DNA from: JAFARZ01 sp035651595
GTDB taxonomy: Bacteria; Actinomycetota; Actinomycetes; Streptosporangiales; Streptosporangiaceae
Direction: 5' to 3'
DNA: 41,680 nucleotides
Assembly: GCA_035651595.1 (NCBI GenBank)
Contig: DASRFJ010000014.1
Location: forward strand, 1-41,680
The notes beneath the pieces are model-generated. The model had not been told where the DNA came from. It saw only the letters and a program-made list of their open reading frames with translations, and did no database searches. Below, in pieces: positions 7,578 through 15,649 of the stretch (within the stretch, counting starts at the first letter, position 1; the number at the start of each line of letters is the position of its first letter). The translations under genes and the position numbers were made by a program.

Positions 7578-8613
7578 CGGTTCTTCCTGTCAGTGACAAC
7601 GACACCATCCGGTCGATCACCTCCGCAAGCGGCAAACCCGCGGCTGCCATCATTCTCGGATAACGGCTGTATGAGGTCATTCCGGGTAGCGTGTTGATCT
7701 CATTAAGGACTACTTCCCCATCTTCCTTGAGGAACATGTCCACACGCGATAGACCCCGGCAACCCAGGGCGCGATAGATGATCTTCGCCGTCTCCTGAAC
7801 GAGCGAGCGTGACTCCGCCGGAATGTCGGCGGGCACGATGAATGTCGAGTTCTCGGAACCGCGTTCAGGCGCACGCTCCTGATGGATTCTGAAGAAGCCA
7901 TGGGATAGGGAAATTCGATCCAGCTCGCCGGCGATCAAATCGAGATCGTTCCCCAATATCGCACACCCGACCTCGCTGCCGACGACCGCCTCTTCGATCA
8001 GCACTTTCGAGTCATACTGTCTTGCGGTTTCTACCGCGCTCGGCAGTTCTTCTTCTCGAGATACCTTACTAACGCCGAAGGATGACCCCGAACGGGCCGG
8101 CTTTACGAAGACGGGATAGGTAAGCTGGCTGGTATCAATACTCTCGTTCGCCCTGACAATCCAGAAGTTCGGCGTAGCGACTCCCGCGCTTCTAGCGACC
8201 ATGTAAGCAAGAGACTTGTCCATGCACAGCGCAGAACTTTGGATATCGCAGCCTACGTAGGGGATACCGGAGAGCTCCAGCAGACCCTGTATCGCACCAT
8301 CCTCGCCGAGCTTGCCGTGCAGCGCGGACAGTACGACGTCCAAGCGGATCGTTTCGTATCGTCCCTGCTCCACAACTAGCAATCCGTGGACGCTCCGGTC
8401 CGGCGACAGCACAGCCGGGCGGCAACTGCCGTTCGCCCAGTTTGCGTCAGGGCTGTCACAGAGTCGCCAAGCGCCGCCTTTCGTAATCCCTATGTAGAAT
8501 GGTTCGTACTTTTCGGTATCGAGGTTTCTTGCGAGTTCCTGCGCGGATTTGATGGAGACGGGATGTTCCTCGGAACAGCCCCCGAATATGATGCCGACCT
8601 TCAGCCTACCCAT
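7567..8613 (-). CDS. vanA: VanA D-alanine-D-lactate ligase
   Basis: This 348-aa ATP-grasp ligase joins D-Ala to D-lactate, giving precursors with low vancomycin affinity. The omega-loop carries the depsipeptide signature FRIHQERAPERGSEN with H244 in exactly the VanA position; D-Ala-D-Ala ligases have a Lys-Tyr pair instead. Other motifs are IFGGCSEEHPVS at the N terminus, ALHGKLGEDGAIQGLLE, the ATP-binding PVFVKPARSGSSFGVSKV and the metal-binding end EINTLPGMTSYSRYP. The start at 8613 gives MGRLKVGIIFGG, lies behind an AGAGGA-type binding site, and overlaps the vanH stop by 8 bp (ATGGGTAG). Base composition is close to 53% G+C in sampled stretches, far below the neighbouring genes, which suggests transfer from a lower-G+C source. 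Confidence 0.95.
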   Translation of the reverse strand: MGRLKVGIIFGGCSEEHPVSIKSAQELARNLDTEKYEPFYIGITKGGAWRLCDSPDANWANGSCRPAVLSPDRSVHGLLVVEQGRYETIRLDVVLSALHGKLGEDGAIQGLLELSGIPYVGCDIQSSALCMDKSLAYMVARSAGVATPNFWIVRANESIDTSQLTYPVFVKPARSGSSFGVSKVSREEELPSAVETARQYDSKVLIEEAVVGSEVGCAILGNDLDLIAGELDRISLSHGFFRIHQERAPERGSENSTFIVPADIPAESRSLVQETAKIIYRALGCRGLSRVDMFLKEDGEVVLNEINTLPGMTSYSRYPRMMAAAGLPLAEVIDRMVSLSLTGRTDER

Positions 8614-9637
8614 GCTGATTTGTCCTCTCAAATTTCAGGCAGTTCGTAATGGAGTTTTCAACCATGTCGTTCAGGGCGTGGTCTGTGTAGTAGGCCGTGT
8701 GCGGGCTAATAAGCACATTCGGCAACTCCTGCAGCCGCAGCAACGGCTTGCTTTCGATGGGCTTGTTTCTGCAGTCCGCATAGAATATTCCTTCCTCTCC
8801 TTCGAGGACATCCAGCGCCGCGCCGCCCAGCCTGCAATTTTCCAATGCTTGAATAAGGGCCTCGCTATCAATAAGTGAACCGCGTCCGGTATTGATAATG
8901 AATGCGCCGTGCTTCAGTTGCTCGAGACGTTGACGATTGAGGAGATGGTACGTATCTGCCGTGAGAGGCGTATGGAGGGTTATAATATCGCTCAGCCTCA
9001 GCAGTTCACCGAGAGGAACGTAATCGGCCGCGGTCTTGGGATGGCTGTCAAAGGCCAGTATGCGGCAGCCGAAACCCCGCAGTCGGGCTATGACTCCTGC
9101 GCCGATCCGCCCTGTTCCTATCACTCCGATGGTCAGGTCACGCAGCTCTTTCCCACGCAAATAATTTAGCCTGTAGTCATGGATATCCGTACGGCGGATG
9201 GTCGATTTTGCATTCCGTATGGCCATCAGCATCAGCATCAGTGTGTAGTCGGCCACGCTATCGGGAGAATACGTGACGTTTTCAACGAGAATGCCGATGC
9301 TCTTTGCGTATTCGACGTCGACGTGATTGTATCCAATGCTTCTTGTGGAAATATATGCCACGCCGACGCGGCTGAGCGCGCGAAGAGTAGAATTCGTGAT
9401 TCGAGTTTTATGACTGACACTGATGCATCGATTTCCGGATGCCAGTTCAATATTCTCTTCAGAGACGGCTGCCGCTGTGATAGCTGGCAACACGCCAAGG
9501 CGAGACGCTGTCTCCCGGAACGCAGCGGCCTCGTCCTGACCGCATCCATAAATCGTGATTCTGATTGTCGGGATGGCCGAGGACGCCAGCGATCGGGTGT
9601 GGCGATCCGCTGTTCGTGCTGGCTCGCTGAAGGTCAT
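8606..9637 (-). CDS. vanH: VanH D-lactate dehydrogenase
   Basis: VanH reduces pyruvate to D-lactate, the substrate of VanA, using NAD(P)H. The 343-aa protein is a D-2-hydroxyacid dehydrogenase: Rossmann motif VIGTGRIGAGV (about 173-183), catalytic Arg in INTGRGSLID (R252), the acidic residue in VLEGEEGIF (about 280) and catalytic His in SPHTAYYT (H313). The core begins at IRITIYGCGQDEA, as in enterococcal VanH, so the first 25 residues are an extra leader. The start chosen is ATG 9637. A TTG at 9649 is in frame, but it is part of the TTGACT promoter element conserved in three places. This is the first gene of vanHAX, and the transcript is probably leaderless. It shares the low G+C of vanA and vanX. 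Confidence 0.94.
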   Translation of the reverse strand: MTFSEPARTADRHTRSLASSAIPTIRITIYGCGQDEAAAFRETASRLGVLPAITAAAVSEENIELASGNRCISVSHKTRITNSTLRALSRVGVAYISTRSIGYNHVDVEYAKSIGILVENVTYSPDSVADYTLMLMLMAIRNAKSTIRRTDIHDYRLNYLRGKELRDLTIGVIGTGRIGAGVIARLRGFGCRILAFDSHPKTAADYVPLGELLRLSDIITLHTPLTADTYHLLNRQRLEQLKHGAFIINTGRGSLIDSEALIQALENCRLGGAALDVLEGEEGIFYADCRNKPIESKPLLRLQELPNVLISPHTAYYTDHALNDMVENSITNCLKFERTNQHG

Positions 9638-9704
9638 GCTGCCAGTCAAGGCAGCGCGGTGTTGCCGGCACGTATGTGATTTTGGATATGCCGTCGATAT
9701 GTAA
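9635..9704 (-). promoter_or_regulatory. VanR-type promoter module, copy B (vanHAX)
   Basis: This is the second copy of the 70 bp module. On the minus strand the conserved CACATACGTGCCGGCAAC region is followed by TTGACT (9644-9649), a 6 nt spacer and the vanH ATG. The match with copy C is strongest over CGTTGCCGGCACGTATG-like sequence, the probable VanR contact region. There is no consensus -35, as expected for an activated promoter. Confidence 0.7.
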
Positions 9705-9763
9705 TGCCATCACTCGCCCGCGCCTCGGTCAGGCCGCCGTCGGCGCCCGATGCTACCGACCAG

Positions 9764-9833
9764 TAGCATTTCGTCGGCGTATGGAAAACCGCATACGTGC
9801 CGGCAACGCCACGCTGTCTTGACTCAAGGCATG
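9764..9833 (+). promoter_or_regulatory. VanR-type promoter module, copy C (leader ORF/murF)
   Basis: This is the third copy, inverted relative to B and facing murF. It contains CGCATACGTGCCGGCAAC, TTGACT (9819-9824), a 6 nt spacer and then the ATG at 9831. The stretch 9705-9763 between B and C holds no gene; it is G+C-rich with nothing else I recognise. Confidence 0.65.
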
Positions 9834-9914
9834 TCCGACAGCGAACCGACCCGCGTCAACAGCTATCTCGCCAGCGTGCTCCCGCCCGCCGGCCCCCGCG
9901 CCGCCTCGGCATGA
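9831..9914 (+). CDS. 27-residue leader ORF coupled to murF
   Basis: The ATG at 9831 sits 6 nt after TTGACT of module C, the same geometry as vanH. The frame encodes 27 residues, beginning MSDSEPTRVNSYLASVLPPA, and stops at TGA 9912-9914, which overlaps the murF ATG (ATGA). No homologue is recognised and there is no signal peptide. It may be a leader peptide whose translation delivers ribosomes to murF on a leaderless transcript, or the remnant of a longer gene. Its existence is inferred from promoter geometry and coupling. Confidence 0.45.
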   Translation: MSDSEPTRVNSYLASVLPPAGPRAASA

Positions 9915-11347
9915 TTCCGCTCAGCCTCGGCGAGATCGCCGCGGTCGTCGGCGGGACGGTCCAGGTTGTCGGCGGGACGGTCCAGGGCGACGGAGGCGAC
10001 GTGATGGTGACCGCGCCGGCGGTGCTTGACGGCCGACAGGCCGAGCCGGGCGGCCTTTTCGTCGCCTTCGCCGGCGAGCACGTCGACGGCCACGACTACG
10101 CTGGCCAGGCAGGCCGGGCCGGCGCGGTGGCCGTGCTCGGCTCCCGGCCCACGTCGCTGCCCACGGTCGCCGTGACCGATGCCCGGGCCGCGCTGCAGGC
10201 GCTCGCCGCCCACGTGGTGGGCCGGTTGCGCGATGGGCTGATCGTCGTCGGGGTGACTGGTTCTCAGGGCAAGACCGGGACCAAGGACCTGCTAGCGGCC
10301 GTGCTTTCGAAGGCCGCGCCGACAATCGCCACGGTCGGCTCGCTCAACAATGAGCTCGGCGTGCCGCTCACCATGCTGCGCGCCGGCGCGGCCACCCGCC
10401 TCCTCGTCCTTGAGATGGGAGCCCGCCACGTCGGAGACATCGCCGAGCTCACCGGCCTGGTGGCGCCCGACATCGCCGTCGTCCTCAATGTCGGCCAGGC
10501 CCACCTGGGCGAGTTCGGGTCGCGCGGGGCAATCGCCAAGGCCAAGGGCGAGCTGGTGCAAGGGCTGGCGCCAGGCGGCACCGCGATCCTCAACGCCGAC
10601 GATCCCCGCGTGGTCGCTATGCGCTCGCTGACCGACTGTCCGGTGCTGACCTTCGGCCTGGCAACGCACGCCGACGTGCGGGTGCTCGACCTGAAGCTGG
10701 ACCGGCTCGGCCGGCCATCCTTCAGGCTGCGGACCGCCGACGCCTCGGTTCCCGTCACGCTGCCGTTCGTTGGCGCACACCAGGCGCTCAACGCGTCGGC
10801 TGCCGCGACGGCGGGGCTGGCGGCCGGCGTATCCCTCGACGTGGCCGCGGCGGCGCTGGCCGGCGCCACGCTGTCGAAGTGGCGCATGGAGCTGCGCGAC
10901 CTCGCCGGCGGCGCGACGTTGCTCAACGACTCCTACAACGCCAGCCCCGACTCGACCCGCGCCGCCCTGGACGCGCTGGCGGCGATCGAAGGCGGGCGCC
11001 GCATCGCCGTTCTCGGCGAGATGCGCGAGCTCGGCGACGCCAGCCAAGCCGAGCACCGCGCCGTCGGGAAGTACGCCGCCTCCCGGGCCGACGTGGTGGT
11101 CGCGGTCGGTAAGTCCGCTTGGCCGATCGCCGACGGCGCGGGTGAGCGGGCGGTGGTGCTGCCGGGCAACGAGGCGGCCGTCGACTGGCTTCGCGACCAT
11201 CTCGCCGCCGGTGATGTGGTGCTCGTCAAGGCCTCTCGCGGGGCGCGCCTCGACGAGGTGGCCGCCGCGCTCGTGTCGTCTGGCGAGGCGCCGGCCGCCG
11301 GGAATGTGAAGGAGCGCCATGGCATCGGCAGGGGAGCCTGCCCGTGA
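9911..11347 (+). CDS. murF: MurF-like UDP-MurNAc-tripeptide:D-Ala-D-X ligase
   Basis: This 478-aa Mur ligase would add the terminal dipeptide (or, here, D-Ala-D-Lac) to UDP-MurNAc-tripeptide in the cytoplasm. The N-terminal domain (1-110) contains DGRQAEPGGLFVAFAGEHVDGHDY. The ATP site is GSQGKTGTKD (117-126), followed by LNNELGVPLTMLRA, LEMGARHVGDIAEL, VLNVGQAHLGEFGS and the C-terminal NDSYNASPDSTRAAL and LGEMRELGD motifs. The family and length are typical. Its place behind a VanR-type module and next to vanHAX suggests a second MurF adapted to the depsipeptide, as in the murF2 genes reported beside van genes in some glycopeptide producers. Residues 13-26 hold a tandem duplication (VGGTVQ twice). 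The start ATG 9911 overlaps the leader ORF stop. Confidence 0.9.
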   Translation: MIPLSLGEIAAVVGGTVQVVGGTVQGDGGDVMVTAPAVLDGRQAEPGGLFVAFAGEHVDGHDYAGQAGRAGAVAVLGSRPTSLPTVAVTDARAALQALAAHVVGRLRDGLIVVGVTGSQGKTGTKDLLAAVLSKAAPTIATVGSLNNELGVPLTMLRAGAATRLLVLEMGARHVGDIAELTGLVAPDIAVVLNVGQAHLGEFGSRGAIAKAKGELVQGLAPGGTAILNADDPRVVAMRSLTDCPVLTFGLATHADVRVLDLKLDRLGRPSFRLRTADASVPVTLPFVGAHQALNASAAATAGLAAGVSLDVAAAALAGATLSKWRMELRDLAGGATLLNDSYNASPDSTRAALDALAAIEGGRRIAVLGEMRELGDASQAEHRAVGKYAASRADVVVAVGKSAWPIADGAGERAVVLPGNEAAVDWLRDHLAAGDVVLVKASRGARLDEVAAALVSSGEAPAAGNVKERHGIGRGACP

Positions 11348-11802
11348 CTATGCCAGCAGGGTGTTCAGTTCGCGTTGCCGAGCCCGACGACGCGGGACCG
11401 GTGACCGCGCTGCTGGCAGAGCTGGGGTATCCCGATAACCGGACAGAGGAAGTCCGGCAGCGCCTTGCGATGTGGGGACGCGAGGCAGCGTGCCGTGCTC
11501 TGGTCGCCGAATGCCAGGGGCAGGTGGTGGGGATCATCGCCGTGGCGGCTATTCCGTATCTGGAACGCGAAGGGTGCCGGGGGCGCATCGTGGCGCTCGT
11601 GGTGTCCGCCGAGTGCCGCGGGCAGGGTATCGGCAGTGGGCTTGTCGGCGCCGCCGAGAAGGCAGCTGGCGAGCTTGACTGCACCACCATGGAGGTCACC
11701 AGCTCACGCAGTCGCACGCAATCCCATCCCTTCTACCGCAACCTCGGCTATGAAGACGGGAATGGCCGCAGCGCACGCTACCTCAAAGACCTCGGAGGTT
11801 AG
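11344..11802 (+). CDS. GNAT N-acetyltransferase coupled to murF
   Basis: This is a 152-aa GNAT-family acetyltransferase. The acetyl-CoA pocket motif is VVSAECRGQGIGSGLVGAAE (about 83-102), with R-G-Q-G-I-G matching the consensus closely, followed by FYRNLGYED near residue 130, the usual motif B end. The GTG start lies in the GTGA overlap with the murF stop, so it is translated as part of the murF unit and is probably induced with it. That context hints at a cell-wall or antibiotic-related substrate, but this is only inference. A later ATG at 11350 is an alternative start. It ends convergent with the SARP gene. Confidence 0.85.
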   Translation: MTMPAGCSVRVAEPDDAGPVTALLAELGYPDNRTEEVRQRLAMWGREAACRALVAECQGQVVGIIAVAAIPYLEREGCRGRIVALVVSAECRGQGIGSGLVGAAEKAAGELDCTTMEVTSSRSRTQSHPFYRNLGYEDGNGRSARYLKDLGG

Positions 11803-11876
11803 CCGGCGGCTCCGCCGCTCGCTCCGCACGGACATCGCAGCCGTTGAACTTTCGAATGGCGCCCGGGCCGGATGAA

Positions 11877-14690
11877 TCACGAGGCCGCGGCACCGCTCAG
11901 GCTGCCGGTTAGCCTGCGCTGGAGCTGAGCGGTATCGGGGTGATCCAGCCCCTCGTACAGGCGCAGTGCCCGCTCCCAGGCGCGGCGGGCAGAGCCGTGC
12001 TTTCCGGCCGCGTCGTAGACGTCGCCGAGGCGGATCAGCGTGATGGCCTCGTTGTAGCTGTCATGGATCTGTGTGAAGAAGTCGGCGGCCTTGCTGCAAC
12101 ACGCGATGGCTTCGGCATGCTCGGCGCGGCAGTGATGGATGTAGCCGAGCGTGTCCCATGCCGCCGCCTGGCCTTGCCGGTCCGCGGCCTGCTGGAACAG
12201 GACAAGCGCTTGACGGCTGTGCAGCAGCGCGTCGGCGTAGTTGCCCTGCTGGGCCTGGGACCATCCGATGTTGCTCAGGGCGACCGCTTCTCCGGCGTGA
12301 TGTCCCGCGGAGCGGTACAGCTTGATGGCTTGCTGAGCGTGGTCGAGCGCCTTTTCGTCCGCATGCTGGCAGTCGTACAGGTAGCCGAAGCCCAGGTGAA
12401 CCAGGGCACGTTGGACGTCGTCGCCGAGCAAGCGGAACAGGTCGGCAGCGGTTTTCAGCTCGGCATGCGCCTGGTCGTAATCCTCGAGATGCGCCAGGGC
12501 GTAGCCGAGCTGCTGATGGGCGTGGGCCTGCCCGCTGGTGTCGCCGACGTGCTCCGCCGCGGTCAGGGCGACCCGTGCCGCGTGAGTCCAGTCTCGCCAG
12601 TGGCCGCTCCACTCGAAGTAGGTGCCGATGCTGAAAGCCAGCTGCCAGGCATGGGTGCCGAAGCCCGCGCTGGCCGCGTATTCGATGCTGCCGAGCAGGA
12701 CCTGGTACTCGGCCTGTAGCCAGGCGGTCGCCTGCGGCTCACCCGCGAACCGTTCGGCGGTCACCCCGGGCTGCGCGCTGGTCAGCGTGACCTCATTCCA
12801 CGGCCCGTACAGCAGCCGGGCCGCTTCCTGGGCGCTGTGCAGGTAGTGGTCGAGCATGCGGTGCACGGCGGCGTGCTGGTCCTGGCCGGTGCACAGGGTG
12901 CGTGCCTGTTCGGCGGCGTAGACGCGCAGCAGGTCGTGGGAGGTGAGCCGGCCCGGCATGTGCTCGGTGAGCAGGCTGGCGCGGACGAGTTCGCCGAGTC
13001 CGGGCCGGGTCCGTTCCAGGGGCTTGCCGGCCATGCTGGCCGCGGCCGCCACGGTAAGGTCCGGACCGGGATGCAGGCCGAGGAGCCGGTACAGGCCTGC
13101 GGCTTGCGGCGTCAGCGCGCTCGTGGACCAGGAGAAGACCGCGCGCAGGTCCGTGCTGTCGTCGCCGGCGGTGAGCGTGTCGAGCGTGTCGGTGGAGTCG
13201 TCGAGCTGTCCGGCCAGGACCGACAGCGGCGTGGCGGTCACCTCGGCGTGGGCGGCCACAATGGCCAGCGCGAGCGGCAGGCCCGCGCACCGGGTGATGA
13301 CCTGTTCGGCCGCTGCCTGCTCGGCCGCCACCCGGCTCGCGCCCAGGCGTCGATCGAGCAGGTCACGTGATTGTCCGGGAGTGAGCAGCTCTAGCGTCAG
13401 CGGCAGTGCCCCGTGCATCGCGACCAGGGGCGTCAGCAGCGTGCGGCTGGTCACCACCGTCGCGCACCCGGACGAACCCGGCAGCAGCGGCCGGACCTGC
13501 TCGGCATCACGGGCGTTGTCCAGCACCACCAGGACGCGCTTGGTGGCCAGGACACTGCGGTACAGCCCCAGCTGGGCGTCCAAGCCCCGCGGGATGCGGT
13601 GCGCGTGCACGCCGAGTGCGTCAAGGAAGCCGCGCAGTACCTCGCCCGGATCCAGCGGCGCGCGGGCCGGGTCGAATCCGCGCAGATCAACGTACAGCTG
13701 CCCGTCCGGGAACCGGTCCGCGACCCGATGCGCCCAGCACACCGCCAGCGCCGTCTTACCCACTCCGGGAGGCCCGGATATCGTCGCCATCGGCGCCCTG
13801 GTTGTCCCGGGCAGGATCACATCGAGACCGTCCAGCTCCGCGTCGCGCCCGGCGAACGCGGGCACCGCCGAAGGCAGCTGTGCCGGAACCGGCGTGACAG
13901 GAACCGGCGTCTCCGAGAGCGTGACCACGGCCTGCGGCGCATCGGTCACCATGGGCGCGTCCAAGGACGGATCCTGCTGGAGGATTGCCGTTTCCAGATC
14001 GCGTAGCGACTGGCTCGGGTCGATGCCCAGTTGCTCACCGAGGGTCTGCCGCAGCCGGCGGTAAACGGCAAGCGCATCGCCCTGCCGCCCGCTGCGATAC
14101 AGCGCCCGCATCAACTGGGCGTGGATAGGCTCATCCAACGGGTACTCGGCCGCCATCTCCTCCAGGCCGGGCACCACCTGCACATGTTCGCCGGCCGCCA
14201 GCCTGGCATCGGCCAGAGCGCGCTTGACCTGCAGGTACAGGGAGTCCAGGCGTCTGGCCTGATCCTCAAGGCCGGGGAGGTCGGATAGGTCCGCCAGAGC
14301 CTCGCCGCGCCACAACGCCAGCGCGTCCGCCAGTTGCCGGGCGCCGTGGACCGGATCGCCTGATTTCGTGCCTTGCCGAAGGAGCCGCTCCGCGACCTGC
14401 ACGTCGGTGCTCTCGGCTCCGAGGTCGTAGACATAACCAGGTGGATGCGCACGGATCGCGGCCTTGTCTTCCAGGACACCGCGCAGGTAGGAGACGTGGG
14501 CCTGAAGCGAGTTCGTCGCGTTCGGCGGCGCTGCCTCGCCCCACACCACATCCACCAGACGGGCGACGCTGACCACCTCGCGGTCGTGCAGCGCGAGCGT
14601 GGCCAGCACCGCTTTCCGCCGTGCACCGCTGACTACCCGCGGCTCCCCGTCCGTGACGACATCCACCGGCCCCAGCAACCGTACTCGCAC
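11877..14690 (-). CDS. SARP/AfsR-type regulator with BTAD, NB-ARC and TPR domains
   Basis: This 937-aa regulator belongs to the AfsR/DnrI/RedD family, which binds direct heptamer repeats and activates secondary-metabolite or pathway genes. Residues 1-95 form an OmpR-like winged helix (RVRLLGPVDVVTDG, ARRKAVLATLALH, LVDVVWGEAAPPNATNSLQA). Residues 96-240 are the bacterial transcriptional activation (BTAD) domain ending GEQLGIDPSQSLRDLE. Residues about 280-570 are an NB-ARC/STAND ATPase with P-loop GPPGVGKTAL (306-315), VLVVLDNARDAEQVRPLL and CAGLPLALAIVAAHAE. The C-terminal 300 residues are TPR-like helical pairs. The start is GTG 14690, with GGAG 5 nt upstream. The 71 bp to the SRPBCC gene hold no other feature. 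No antibiotic cluster is visible in the window, so the target is unknown. Confidence 0.9.
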   Translation of the reverse strand: MRVRLLGPVDVVTDGEPRVVSGARRKAVLATLALHDREVVSVARLVDVVWGEAAPPNATNSLQAHVSYLRGVLEDKAAIRAHPPGYVYDLGAESTDVQVAERLLRQGTKSGDPVHGARQLADALALWRGEALADLSDLPGLEDQARRLDSLYLQVKRALADARLAAGEHVQVVPGLEEMAAEYPLDEPIHAQLMRALYRSGRQGDALAVYRRLRQTLGEQLGIDPSQSLRDLETAILQQDPSLDAPMVTDAPQAVVTLSETPVPVTPVPAQLPSAVPAFAGRDAELDGLDVILPGTTRAPMATISGPPGVGKTALAVCWAHRVADRFPDGQLYVDLRGFDPARAPLDPGEVLRGFLDALGVHAHRIPRGLDAQLGLYRSVLATKRVLVVLDNARDAEQVRPLLPGSSGCATVVTSRTLLTPLVAMHGALPLTLELLTPGQSRDLLDRRLGASRVAAEQAAAEQVITRCAGLPLALAIVAAHAEVTATPLSVLAGQLDDSTDTLDTLTAGDDSTDLRAVFSWSTSALTPQAAGLYRLLGLHPGPDLTVAAAASMAGKPLERTRPGLGELVRASLLTEHMPGRLTSHDLLRVYAAEQARTLCTGQDQHAAVHRMLDHYLHSAQEAARLLYGPWNEVTLTSAQPGVTAERFAGEPQATAWLQAEYQVLLGSIEYAASAGFGTHAWQLAFSIGTYFEWSGHWRDWTHAARVALTAAEHVGDTSGQAHAHQQLGYALAHLEDYDQAHAELKTAADLFRLLGDDVQRALVHLGFGYLYDCQHADEKALDHAQQAIKLYRSAGHHAGEAVALSNIGWSQAQQGNYADALLHSRQALVLFQQAADRQGQAAAWDTLGYIHHCRAEHAEAIACCSKAADFFTQIHDSYNEAITLIRLGDVYDAAGKHGSARRAWERALRLYEGLDHPDTAQLQRRLTGSLSGAAAS

Positions 14691-14761
14691 GAGAACTCCA
14701 CCCCGTTAATCCCCACTTCCTACTATTAACGGACCGGAGCCGGGCACGGTTCAAGTTGATT

Positions 14762-15649
14762 TCACTGGTCGATACTGAACATCGCCTCGGGCACCCCGGC
14801 GATCTCGACCTGGCGCCAGATCGAGCGCCACTGCGGGAGTTCGTGATAGCGCCGTAGCGCGGCGAGACCGCCCAGCCAGCCGGTCCAGCCGGCATATGGC
14901 GGGTTCGCGGGGTCGAATCCGCTCTGTACCACGGTGAGCCGGGTTTTGCCTTCCGAGCCCGCCAGCTCCCAGCTGTCGGTCATGCCGTCGGCGAACCGCA
15001 GCGTAGCCTTGCGGCCAGGCTCGAAGTCGACGAACTTGGCGCCGCCTGGGTCCAGCTCGAACCCGCCCATCGCGAAGCGACCGCCCACATAGGGCTCGAT
15101 GTCTACGTTGGCGCCAAACCACCGGCAGAACTGCTCCGGCTGGGTCATCGAGTCGAACACCGCCTCCGGTGCGGCGTCGATCAGGACCGAAGCATGCAAT
15201 TCACTCGACGTGAAGTCGCACTTCGGCGTCAGCTCACGGCCAGCCAGATAGTCCGCCAGGTTGGCGATCGCCAGCGACCAGAACGTCTGAAGCGCTCCAC
15301 GGGCTCCGGCCGCGTCGGCCAGTACCTCCGCGAAACTCGGCAGGTCGCTCTGGCTCAGCGTCACCAGCGTGCCGCCTTCGTCCTCGGCCAGCTCGAACTG
15401 CACCGTGGACTCGACACCGTCGACGGTCCAGGCGAACCGGATCGTGCGCTCGTCCACATGCAGCACGCGCTGGTGCGGTTCAGCGCCATCCGGTGTGAAG
15501 CGGCCCCAGAACTCGTACGTGCCGGGCAGGTCGACGGCGGCGTGCTCGGCCAGCCACACCCGCAGCGCGGCCGGGTCGGTCAGCGCCTCGTACACAACCT
15601 TCGGTGCGGCCGGAACGACGGCGCGCAAGCGCAGGTCAGGCTCGGTCAT
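14762..15649 (-). CDS. Tandem SRPBCC (AHSA1-like) domain protein
   Basis: This 295-aa protein contains two START/SRPBCC folds of the AHSA1 type, soluble domains with a hydrophobic cavity. The first domain (about 5-140) starts LRLRAVVPAAPKVVYEALTD and includes WLAEHAAVDLPG and GGTLVTLSQSDL. The second (about 155-290) starts LHASVLIDAAPEAVFDSMTQ and includes QFCRWFGANVDIEPYVGGRF and KTRLTVVQSGF. The start at ATG 15649 follows GGGAGA at 5 nt and overlaps the preceding ArsR-like gene by 14 bp. ArsR-AHSA1 pairs are common in actinobacteria. The ligand of the SRPBCC partner is generally unknown, and this sequence does not reveal it. Confidence 0.85.
   Translation of the reverse strand: MTEPDLRLRAVVPAAPKVVYEALTDPAALRVWLAEHAAVDLPGTYEFWGRFTPDGAEPHQRVLHVDERTIRFAWTVDGVESTVQFELAEDEGGTLVTLSQSDLPSFAEVLADAAGARGALQTFWSLAIANLADYLAGRELTPKCDFTSSELHASVLIDAAPEAVFDSMTQPEQFCRWFGANVDIEPYVGGRFAMGGFELDPGGAKFVDFEPGRKATLRFADGMTDSWELAGSEGKTRLTVVQSGFDPANPPYAGWTGWLGGLAALRRYHELPQWRSIWRQVEIAGVPEAMFSIDQ

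Noticed and set aside
4903..11802. Part of a glycopeptide biosynthetic gene cluster
   Set aside because: No NRPS, oxygenase, glycosyltransferase or halogenase of that pathway is present in the window; only resistance genes are seen.
11805..11819. Terminator between the convergent GNAT and SARP genes
   Set aside because: Only a 5 bp GC stem with no U-run; too weak to call.
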